This document shows positions 16,477 to 23,901 of a stretch of 64,000 nucleotides of DNA, piece after piece. The stretch lies in the NCBI RefSeq assembly GCF_021026295.1, contig NZ_JAJNDA010000001.1, forward strand, positions 186,001-250,000. The letters run 5' to 3'. The translations under genes were made by a program, and so were the position numbers. The notes under the pieces are model-generated. The model was not told the DNA's origin. It worked only from the letters and a program-made list of their open reading frames with translations, and did not search any database. Origin of the DNA: Actinomycetospora soli (GTDB lineage Bacteria > Actinomycetota > Actinomycetes > Mycobacteriales > Pseudonocardiaceae). Position 1 is the stretch's first letter. Each line of letters begins with the position of its first letter.

Positions 16477-16601
16477 GACCAGTCGTATGCAGTCGAGGCG
16501 CGTACGGCGATGGATCTCCGCCGTGACGGCTCTGTTGCGCGCGGATCGTATGCGTGTCACCGTGTCCGTCACCACACGACGGCGTGATCGAGCAAGGGGT
16601 C

Positions 16602-17597
16602 ATGCAGGTGAGCGCTCCGACCGACGAACCCCTCGCCGCGCACGCGGTGATGAACACCGACGACGTCGACGAGGCGCGGCACGTCGTCACCGAGGTCTAC
16701 GTCCCGCACGAGCTGGACTCCCTGGGCGGGCGGCCGCTCGACGCCCGGCTCAACAGCGTCGCCTCCGACCGACTGACGCTCGGCTACCTCGTCTACGGGG
16801 CCCACGCGTCGCTGGACCTGCCACCGCTCGAGCACTGCTACCACGTCAACCTCACCCTCTCCGGGCGGACCGAGGTGACACGTCGGCGCGGTCGGGAACG
16901 GGCCGTCACCGAGGGCGGGCGCAGTGGCGCGGTGCTGCTGCCCACGGAGGACTCGACGGTCACGTGGACCCCCGAGGCGACCCAGTTCGCCATGAAGTTC
17001 CCGCGGGGCCCGCTCGAGGAGCACCTCGGCGGCCTGCTCGGGCACCCGATCCACGACGCCCTCGACTTCGACGTCTCGATGGACCTGACGACGGGTCACG
17101 GAGCGGCGCTGATGAGCGCGGTCCGCTTCCTGCAGACCGAGCTCGACCGGCCCGGCGGCATCGCCACCGCGCCGCTCGCCCGTGCCCAGCTCGAGACCTA
17201 CGTGCTCACCGCACTCCTGCACGGCGTCGGCCACCAGTACACGGACGAACTGCTCGCCCCGCGCACCGAGGACCGGCCGGCCGTGGTGCGCCAGACCCTC
17301 GAGTTCATCGAGGCCCACGCCGCGGAGCCGTTCAGCATCCCGCAGCTCGCGAGGCGGATGGGCGTCTCGACGCGGACGCTGCAGGTCACGTTCGCGCGGC
17401 ACGTCGGGATGACGCCCAGCGAGTACGTCCGCGACGTCCGCCTCGCGCGCGTCCACGCCGACCTCGTCGCCGCCAACCCCGTCGACAGCTCGGTCACCGA
17501 GCTGGCCGCTGCGTGGGGCTTCCTGCACCAGGGCCGCTTCTCCGAGCAGTACCGCGCCAAGTACGGGCGCCTCCCGTCGCAGACGCTGCGTGCCTGA
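16602..17597 (+). CDS. AraC-family transcriptional regulator
   Basis: 331 aa from ATG 16602, chosen for the AAGGGG ribosome site; an upstream GTG at 16554 has none. Residues about 30-190 form an AraC-binding-like cupin sensor (HVNLTLSGRTEVTRRRGRERAV). The DNA-binding double helix-turn-helix is at about 230-330, with FSIPQLARRMGVSTRTLQVTFARHVGMTPSEYVRDVRLARVH and the second helix AAAWGFLHQGRFSEQYRAKYGRLPSQ (both are read here as motifs, not contiguous full strings). It lies between the two monooxygenases it probably controls. Confidence 0.88.
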   Translation: MQVSAPTDEPLAAHAVMNTDDVDEARHVVTEVYVPHELDSLGGRPLDARLNSVASDRLTLGYLVYGAHASLDLPPLEHCYHVNLTLSGRTEVTRRRGRERAVTEGGRSGAVLLPTEDSTVTWTPEATQFAMKFPRGPLEEHLGGLLGHPIHDALDFDVSMDLTTGHGAALMSAVRFLQTELDRPGGIATAPLARAQLETYVLTALLHGVGHQYTDELLAPRTEDRPAVVRQTLEFIEAHAAEPFSIPQLARRMGVSTRTLQVTFARHVGMTPSEYVRDVRLARVHADLVAANPVDSSVTELAAAWGFLHQGRFSEQYRAKYGRLPSQTLRA

Positions 17598-17636
17598 CGT
17601 CGGGTGCTGCGCACTTCGGATGCTCGGCTGCGTCAA

Positions 17637-17682
17637 CCGGATGGATCAGCGGGGCGCGATTTCCTAGCGTGATCGCCGTCAC
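17637..17682 (+). promoter_or_regulatory. Promoter of monooxygenase copy 2
   Basis: CCGGATGG (17637-17644), a 20-base gap, TAGCGT (17665-17670) as -10, then GTGA-TCGCCG-TCAC (17669-17682) overlapping the -10 end. CCGGATGG falls at the -35 position, as for an AraC-type activator; the CRP-like dyad at the start site would suit a repressor. Confidence 0.5.
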
Positions 17683-17709
17683 CGACGACGCCCCTGGAGG
17701 TTGTCCCCC

Positions 17710-18852
17710 ATGGTCCAGACGATCACGTACGGCCGCGAGCAGACGCTGCCCCTGGAGCACACCCGCACCGGGCCGTCGATCTTCAACGACCAGAAGATGA
17801 AGCTCGGTCTGTTCGGGTCGAACTGTTCCGGCGGCCTGTGCATGACGGATGCGCCGACCAGCTACGAGATCACCTGGCCGCACACGAAGTCGATCGCGCA
17901 GAAGGCCGACCGCCTCGGCATGGAGGCGATGGTCCCGGTCGCCCGCTGGAAGGGCTTCGGCGGCAACGTCAACTTCAACGGCACGAACTTCGAGACCTTC
18001 ACCTGGGCCGCCGGCATCGCCGAGTGCACCGAGCAGATCACGGTCTTCACCACCACCCACATCCCGACCGTGCACCCCGTGGTCGCCGCGAACATGGCCG
18101 TCACCAACGACCACATCGCCCAGGGCCGCTTCGGGATGAACCTGGTGATGGGCTGGTTCACCCCGGAGATGGGGATGTTCAACCCCAAGCAGCTCGAGCA
18201 CGACGAGCGCTACGTCTACGGCGGGGAGTGGCTCGAGCTCGTCGAGCGCCTCTGGACCGCCGAGGGCGAGTTCGACTTCGACGGCACGTACTTCCAGGCG
18301 AAGAACCTGGAGTCCGAGCCGAAGCCGCTGCAAGACCCGCGGCCGGTGCTCATCAACGCCGGCAACTCGAAGTCAGGCACCGACTTCTCCGCGAAGTACG
18401 TCGACATCAACTTCGCCTCGCTCGACATGGACGCGATGAGCGACTACACGAAGGAGATCAAGCGCAAGGCCCGCGAGGACTACCAGCGCGCGATCTCGAC
18501 GATGACCTACGGCCTGGTCGTCTGCCGCGACACCGAGGCCGAGGCCAAGCGCGACCACCAGCGCATCATCGACGAGGGCGACTGGCCGGGCGCCCGCAAC
18601 CTCATGTCGATCATCGGCATGGAGTCGCAGTCGTTCAACGAGCAGATCGAGAAGTTCCAGGAGCGCTTCATCGCCGGCTGGGCCGGTCAGCCGCTGGTCG
18701 GCACGCCCGAGCAGGTCGTGGAGGGGTTCCAGCAGCTCTCCGACCACGGCATGGAGGGCATGATCATGGGCTTCCTCGACTACAACGAGGAGATCGACCA
18801 GTTCGGCGAGCAGGTCATGCCGCTCATGCGCGAGGCGGGCCTCCGGCACTAG
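17710..18852 (+). CDS. LLM-class flavin-dependent monooxygenase (copy 2)
   Basis: 380-aa paralog of the monooxygenase at 15219-16361, with the same length and the same GLRH C-terminus. Shared core segments include FTTTHIPTVHPVVAANMA, GRFGMNLVMGWFTPEMGMF and MESQSFNEQIEKFQERF. The ATG at 17710 has GGAGG at 17696-17700. Unlike copy 1, residues near 330 have the PLVGTPEQVVEGF substrate-lid variant, so the two may have different substrates or form a heteromer (inference). The gene is followed at once by a 40-bp perfect palindrome, shared as a terminator with the convergent DUF885 gene. Confidence 0.9.
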   Translation: MVQTITYGREQTLPLEHTRTGPSIFNDQKMKLGLFGSNCSGGLCMTDAPTSYEITWPHTKSIAQKADRLGMEAMVPVARWKGFGGNVNFNGTNFETFTWAAGIAECTEQITVFTTTHIPTVHPVVAANMAVTNDHIAQGRFGMNLVMGWFTPEMGMFNPKQLEHDERYVYGGEWLELVERLWTAEGEFDFDGTYFQAKNLESEPKPLQDPRPVLINAGNSKSGTDFSAKYVDINFASLDMDAMSDYTKEIKRKAREDYQRAISTMTYGLVVCRDTEAEAKRDHQRIIDEGDWPGARNLMSIIGMESQSFNEQIEKFQERFIAGWAGQPLVGTPEQVVEGFQQLSDHGMEGMIMGFLDYNEEIDQFGEQVMPLMREAGLRH

Positions 18853-18863
18853 GTGCGGAGCAG

Positions 18864-18903
18864 GTGAGCACTAAGGGTCGCTATAGCGACCCTTAGTGCT
18901 CAC
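18864..18903. terminator. 40-bp perfect palindrome at convergent stops
   Basis: Arm GTGAGCACTAAGGGTCGCTA is followed directly by its exact reverse complement, with no loop. It lies 11 bases past the stop of the monooxygenase and contains the TGA (18900-18902) of the minus-strand DUF885 gene. A bidirectional terminator is likely, but there is no T-tract. A sister element is at 23049-23088. Confidence 0.8.
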
Positions 18904-20641
18904 AGGAGCGCCAGCTCACCTCGCAGGTCGTCCAGGCCCAGGGACCCCTGGGCCAGGGCGCCCGCGTGCCAGGCGGGGAGGTCGAAGTCCGCGCCCGCAC
19001 GTCGTCGCGCCTCGTCCCGCCCCGCCAGCCACGCCCGCTCACCCAGCTTGTAGCCGATCGCCTGTCCCGGCCCGCCGAGGTAGCGGATGAGCTCGGAGTC
19101 GAGCATCTCGACCGATCGACCGCTGTGCCGCCCGAAGAACTCCCGGGCGAGTTCGGGGGTCCACCGCTCCCCCGCCCCGACCGGCGAGTCGTCCGGGATC
19201 GGCAGCGACAGGTGCATCCCGAGGTCGATCACCACGCGGATCGCCCGCAGCATCTGCGCGTCGAGGTACCCGAGCCGCGACCCGGGTCGGTGTGGTGTCC
19301 GAGCTCGTCCATGAGCCGCTCGGCGTAGAGCGCCCAGCCCTCGACGTTCGCGCTCACCGCCCCCGCCATCGACGTCTGGAACAGCGACAGCCGCTCCGCG
19401 TGCAGCGGCCAGGACGCGAGCTGCAGGTGATGGCCGGGGACGCCCTCGTGGTACCAGGTCGAGTACAGCCCCCACATCGGGTAGCGGTCGTCCGACGACG
19501 CCGGCAGCCAGGTGCGCCCCGGCCGGGCGAAGTCCATCGACGGCGGCGTGTAGTACGGCGCCGCGGCGCTGCCCACGGGCGCGAGCCGGGCCTCGACGCG
19601 CCGGATCGGCCCGGACAGGTCGAACTGCGTCCCGTCCAGCGCCGCGATCGTCGCGTCCATCAGCTCCTGCAGGTGCGCGACGGCCGCCTCGCTGCCCGTG
19701 ATGACCTCGCCGGCCGTGTCCAGGTGCGCCATGGCCGCGGCGGCGTCCGCGCCGGGCAGCACCCGCTCGGCCTCGACGGCGATCTCGTCGCGCAGCCGCC
19801 GGAACTCCGACCAGCCCCACGCGTAGACCTCATCGACGTCGAGGTCGGTGCCGTTCCAGTACCGCGCGGCCACGCGGTAGCGCTCCGCCCCGACCCCGTC
19901 CGGCGTGCCCTCGGCCGCGGGCAGGTACTCCTCGAGCAGCCAGTCCCGCAGCCCGGCGAGGCTCGCGGCGGCCGCGGCCGCGCCCCGGTCGAGCTCGCTC
20001 CGGACGGCGGGTCCGACCTCGGCCCCGCGGGCGAACCCGGAGAACCAGCCGCGTCCGCCGTCGTCGTCGAGCCAGGCCCGCAGCTGCGCGCCGACCCGGA
20101 CCACCTGGCGCGGGGCCGCGAACAGCCCTCGGCGCCGGCCCTCCTCGAGCGAGCGCCGGTAGCCCTCGAGCGCGGCCGGGACCCGCGCGGAGCGCCGCGC
20201 CACCGCGGCCCAGTCGTCCTCGGTCGCCGTCGGCATCAACGTGAACGCCGTCCGCACGCCCGCGGGCGGGCCGAACAGTTCCTGGACCGCCCGCAGTGGC
20301 TCGCCGGTGCCGCTGTGCGCGAGCTCGGCCTCCAGCCGCTCGACCAGGAGCCGCGCGCAGCGGCGCTCGTCGGGATCGATGGGCTCGGGCAGCGCGGCGA
20401 GCCGGGCGAGCGTGTCGCGCCGCAGCTCCTCACCGGCTGCGATCCCGTCGGGCGAGAGGTCGGGCAGCTCGTCGACCCGGTCGTCCCACCCGAGGTCCCC
20501 GGCGAGGACCGGGTCGAGGGCGGCGAGGCGGTGGACGTGGTCGTCGGCGAGGGCCCGGACGGCACGGACGGCAGGGACGGCAGGGACGGCAGGGACGGCA
20601 GGGACGGCAGGGGCGGCGCGCTGCGGATCGGTCTCGGTCAT
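18900..20641 (-). pseudogene. DUF885 family protein (peptidase-like), frameshifted
   Basis: About 580-aa DUF885 protein, a family with a zinc-metallopeptidase-like signature. HEGVPGHH (about residues 400-407) is intact in YHEGVPGHHLQ, with MAGAVSANVEGWALYAERL just after. The frame from 20641 runs to about 19285, then the rest (GYLDAQMLRAIRVVIDLGMH to the C-terminus) is in another frame to 18900. Adding one base to the CCCGGG run at 19281-19286 joins them. The N-terminus carries a Pro-Ala-Val repeat from a 9-bp microsatellite. No secretion signal is seen. Pseudogene or base-call error cannot be told apart from sequence. Confidence 0.7.
20557..20610 (-). repeat. 9-bp tandem repeat, six units, in coding sequence
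   Basis: GGACGGCAG (first unit GGACGGCAC) repeats six times in tandem and encodes the PAV triplet repeat at the N-terminus of the DUF885 protein. Such a microsatellite can change copy number by slippage without shifting the frame. Confidence 0.85.
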
Positions 20642-20685
20642 CGCGGTGCAGTGTGCCCCGGTCCGGGCGCGGGCACAGGAAGGGT

Positions 20686-23052
20686 GTGTCGACGACGCTG
20701 CCGGTCACCGCTGACGAGTCCGCCGACCTCGAGACGCTGCGCGACGTCGAGAAGCGGGTCCTCTGGCTCTCGACGGCGATCGTCGACCACGCCAACCGGG
20801 TCCGGGAGTCGACCGGCGGGGTGAAGGTCGGCGGGCACCAGGCCTCGTCCGCGTCGATCGTCTCGATCATGACGGCGTTGTGGTTCGGGGTGCTGCGCCC
20901 CGAGGACCGGGTCTCGGTCAAGCCGCACGCCTCGCCCGTCCTGCACGCGATCAACCACCTGCTGGGGCGGTTGGACGCGCGGTACCTGACGACGCTGCGG
21001 CAGAAGGGCGGGCTGCAGTCCTACCCCTCGCGCTCCAAGGACCCCGATCCCGTCGACTACTCCACCGGGTCGGTCGGGATCGGCGCGACCGCCCCGATCT
21101 GGGGCGCGATCGCGCGGCGCTACGCGCACGGCCTGGGCACGCGGGCGGGGACGGGCCGGCAGTTCTCGCTGGTCGGTGACGCCGAGCTCGACGAGGGCGC
21201 GGTCTGGGAGGCGGTGCTCGACCCGATCGTGCGGGAGCTCGGCGAGGTCACCTGGATCGTCGACTTCAACCGGCAGTCGCTCGACCGCGTCGTCCCGGAC
21301 ATCTCGGTCACGCGCCTGCAGGGTCTGTTCGAGGCGGCCGGCTGGCAGGTCATCACCGTCAAGTACGGCCGGCTGCTGACCGACCTCTACGCCCGCGAGG
21401 GCGGCGACGCGCTGCGCCGGCGCATCGACACGATGTCGAACCCGGAGTACCAGCGCCTGCTGCGCTGCACCGCCGCCGAGCTCCGCGAGCGGCTCCCCCA
21501 GTCGTCCGACGACCATCCCGACGACGGGTCCGCGATCGCCTCGCTGCTCGGGGACATCGACGACGACGCCGTCCACGCCGCCATCCGCAACCTCGGCGGG
21601 CACGACCTCGGCGCCCTGCTCGACGCCTACGGGCGGATCGACGACACCCGCCCCACGGTGATCTTCGCCTACACCGTCAAGGGCTACGGGCTCGCGACGC
21701 AGGGCCACCCGCAGAACCACTCCTCGCTGCTCAGCGAGGACCAGATGCGCGAGCTCGCCGCCTGGGCGGGCACCGACCTCGATGAGCCCTGGGCGCCGCT
21801 GTCGCCCGACTCCGCGGCCGCCCGCCTGTGCGCCGAGTCCGCGACGCGGCTCACGCGCCCCGACGAGACCGAGCGCAGCGGCTCCCGCCCGGCGAGCCAG
21901 GACCACGGCCCGGCCGAGCTGCCGGAGATCCCCACCGACGTCGGCCGCACCCCGACCGGCACGGGCACCACGCAGCAGGCCCTCGGCCGCGCCCTGCTCG
22001 ACCTCACCCGCTCCGCCCCGGAGGCCGCCCGCCGCGTGGTGACCTGCTCCCCCGACGTCGCGTCGTCCACGAACCTCGGCGGCTGGCTGAACAAGGTCGG
22101 CTCGTGGTCCCCGCGGGAGCGCCGGGACTGGTTCGCCGACGATGCCGAGACGATCCTGCACTGGCGCGAACGGCCCACCGGCCGGCACATCGAGCTGGGG
22201 ATCGCCGAGACCAACCTCGTCGGGCTCCTGGGCGAGTTGGGCGCGACGTGGTCGCGCTGGGGCGAGCCGCTGCTGCCGATCGGGGTGCTCTACGACCCCT
22301 TCGTCGCCCGCGCCCTCGAGCCCTGGGCCTTCGGCATGTACGCGGGCGGCCAGTCGATCCTGGTCGGGACGCCGTCCGGGGTGTCCCTGGCGCCCGAGGG
22401 CGGCGCGCACCAGTCGATCACCACGCCGTCGATCGGCCTGGAGCAGCCCGGGTGCGTCGCCTTCGAGCCGGCCTTCGCCGTCGAGGTGACGTGGTGCCTG
22501 CTCGACGGGCTGGGCCGCCTCGGCCGCCCGGACGGGTCGTCGACCTACCTGCGGCTCTCGACGCGGCCGGTCGACCAGTCCGCCGCCGCCGTGCCCGAGG
22601 ACCCGGCGGCGCGGGAGCGGCGTCGTCGTCAGGTGGTGGGCGGGGGCTACCTGCTGCGGCGCGGCGAGCGCCGCCCGCAGGTGACGATCGCGGCCATGGG
22701 CGCGGTGGTGCCGCAGGCGCTGGAGGCCGCCGAGCGGCTGGACGCGCTCGGGCACCCGGCCGACGTCGTCGTCGTGACCAGCGGGGACCTGCTCTTCCGG
22801 GCGCTGGACACGGGCGACCGGGCCGTGCTCGACGCGGCCCTGCCCGCCGACCGGGCGGCGCCGCTGGTGACGGTGCTCGACGGACATCCGCACACGCTCG
22901 CGTTCCTGGCGGGCGTGCACCGGGTGCGGGCGCGGCACCTCGGCGTGCGCGGGTTCGGCCAGTCGTCCGACCTCGCCGACGCCTACGCCGTGCACGGCAT
23001 CGACGCCGACGGGATCGTGACGGCGGGCCTGGATGTGGCTGCCGCCCTGTGA
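20686..23052 (+). CDS. Homodimeric pyruvate dehydrogenase E1 (AceE)-like transketolase family protein
   Basis: 788 aa from GTG 20686 (ribosome site AGGAAGG at 20677-20683). The thiamin-diphosphate half contains KVGGHQASSASIVSIMTALWFGV, GGLQSYPSRSKDPDPVDYSTGSVG and the TPP motif GDAELDEG (about 163-170) with NRQSLD; the second half has GIAETNLVGLLGELGATW and a transketolase C-terminal domain. This resembles AceE but is about 100 residues shorter than the ~890-aa enzyme. No E2 or E3 gene is nearby, so a different 2-oxo acid or a donor/acceptor role is possible. The TGA lies inside the 40-bp palindrome that follows. Confidence 0.82.
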   Translation: MSTTLPVTADESADLETLRDVEKRVLWLSTAIVDHANRVRESTGGVKVGGHQASSASIVSIMTALWFGVLRPEDRVSVKPHASPVLHAINHLLGRLDARYLTTLRQKGGLQSYPSRSKDPDPVDYSTGSVGIGATAPIWGAIARRYAHGLGTRAGTGRQFSLVGDAELDEGAVWEAVLDPIVRELGEVTWIVDFNRQSLDRVVPDISVTRLQGLFEAAGWQVITVKYGRLLTDLYAREGGDALRRRIDTMSNPEYQRLLRCTAAELRERLPQSSDDHPDDGSAIASLLGDIDDDAVHAAIRNLGGHDLGALLDAYGRIDDTRPTVIFAYTVKGYGLATQGHPQNHSSLLSEDQMRELAAWAGTDLDEPWAPLSPDSAAARLCAESATRLTRPDETERSGSRPASQDHGPAELPEIPTDVGRTPTGTGTTQQALGRALLDLTRSAPEAARRVVTCSPDVASSTNLGGWLNKVGSWSPRERRDWFADDAETILHWRERPTGRHIELGIAETNLVGLLGELGATWSRWGEPLLPIGVLYDPFVARALEPWAFGMYAGGQSILVGTPSGVSLAPEGGAHQSITTPSIGLEQPGCVAFEPAFAVEVTWCLLDGLGRLGRPDGSSTYLRLSTRPVDQSAAAVPEDPAARERRRRQVVGGGYLLRRGERRPQVTIAAMGAVVPQALEAAERLDALGHPADVVVVTSGDLLFRALDTGDRAVLDAALPADRAAPLVTVLDGHPHTLAFLAGVHRVRARHLGVRGFGQSSDLADAYAVHGIDADGIVTAGLDVAAAL

Positions 23053-23088
23053 GTAGTTCTGACGGCTATCACCGTCAGAACTACTCAC
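23049..23088. terminator. 40-bp palindrome containing the stop codon
   Basis: Arms GTGAGTAGTTCTGACGG and CCGTCAGAACTACTCAC (17 bp, perfect) flank the 6-base loop CTATCA. It contains the TGA of the upstream gene at 23050-23052 and lies 15 bases from the stop of the convergent gene at 23104. Same length and GTGAG/CTCAC ends as the element at 18864-18903, though the arm sequences differ. Confidence 0.8.
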
Positions 23089-23103
23089 GGGCGCGAAGCG
23101 CAC

Positions 23104-23385
23104 CTATTCGAACGGACCGTCCTTGACGAGGCCACCGGCCGGGCCCTCGACGAAGCGGTAGTCGGCGTTGGGCACGCGGGTGTCGGTGCCGTCGGCGGTG
23201 TCGGGACGGTTGCCCTCGACGTTGGACGCGTCGACGCCCTGCGCCAGGAGGTCGGACCCGATGGCGGTCACGGCGGTGACGCCCTGGAGGGGGCTCTGGC
23301 TCTCGTCGGCCTGCGCCACGCCCGCCAGCAGCGGCAGCGCGGCGCCGGCCAGCCCGAGGGCGGCGAGCGGCTTGCGGAAGGACAC
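23104..23385 (-). CDS. Small secreted protein
   Basis: 93 aa from GTG 23385, which has GAGGAG upstream; the frame extends further back without a ribosome site. The first 27 residues form a Sec signal peptide: basic start, hydrophobic core LAALGLAGAALPLLAG, and Ala-Gln-Ala cleavage. The mature part is short and acidic, with no Cys. It follows the molybdenum hydroxylase genes on the same strand (23 bases after the Fe-S subunit) and may be a partner or unrelated. No family recognised. Confidence 0.65.
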   Translation of the reverse strand: MSFRKPLAALGLAGAALPLLAGVAQADESQSPLQGVTAVTAIGSDLLAQGVDASNVEGNRPDTADGTDTRVPNADYRFVEGPAGGLVKDGPFE

Positions 23386-23408
23386 GGTTGCTCCTCGTTC
23401 TCTCGCGG

Positions 23409-23888
23409 TCACATCTTCTCCGCGCCGGCCTTGATGGCCTCACGGATGCGGTTGTAGGTGCCGCAGCGACAGATGTTGCGCAGCTCCTCGATCGCGGCGT
23501 CGTCGACCTCGCGGCCCTCCGCCTGGCACTGCCGGACCTTTGCGACGGCGGCCATGATCTGGCCGGGCTGGCAGTAGCCGCACTGGGCCACGTCGTTGTC
23601 GATCCAGGCCTGTTGCATCGGGTGCAGGTCGCCGCCGGGGGCGGTGTCCGCGAGCCCCTCGATGGTGGTGACCTCGTCGGTCGGCTTGATCGCCCCGACC
23701 GGCACGGAGCACGGGTTGAACGCCTTGCCGTTGATGTGGCTGGTGCACGCCTTGCAGACGTTGATGCCGCAGCCGTACTTGGGGCCGGTGACGCCGAGGA
23801 GGTCGCGGATCACCCAGAGCAGGCGGACGTCGTCCTCGACCTCGACGTCCACCGTCTCGCCGTTGAGCTTGAAGGAGTGGTTGGGCAT
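23409..23888 (-). CDS. [2Fe-2S] subunit of a molybdenum hydroxylase (isoquinoline 1-oxidoreductase alpha type)
   Basis: 159-aa electron-transfer subunit carrying two [2Fe-2S] clusters. The plant-ferredoxin-like N-terminal cluster uses Cys40, Cys45, Cys48 and Cys60; the C-terminal four-helix cluster uses Cys103 and Cys106 (CGYCQPGQ) and Cys140 and Cys142 (CRCGTY). All eight are present. Length and organisation match IorA of isoquinoline oxidoreductase and related aldehyde oxidoreductases. It is 13 bases downstream of the catalytic subunit and translated from ATG 23888. Confidence 0.93.
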   Translation of the reverse strand: MPNHSFKLNGETVDVEVEDDVRLLWVIRDLLGVTGPKYGCGINVCKACTSHINGKAFNPCSVPVGAIKPTDEVTTIEGLADTAPGGDLHPMQQAWIDNDVAQCGYCQPGQIMAAVAKVRQCQAEGREVDDAAIEELRNICRCGTYNRIREAIKAGAEKM

Positions 23889-23901
23889 GCGGGTCTCCTC
23901 G

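Noticed and set aside
20557-20610. Regulatory minisatellite
   Set aside because: The repeat is in frame with the DUF885 N-terminus and changes length in multiples of three, so it is better seen as a coding microsatellite.
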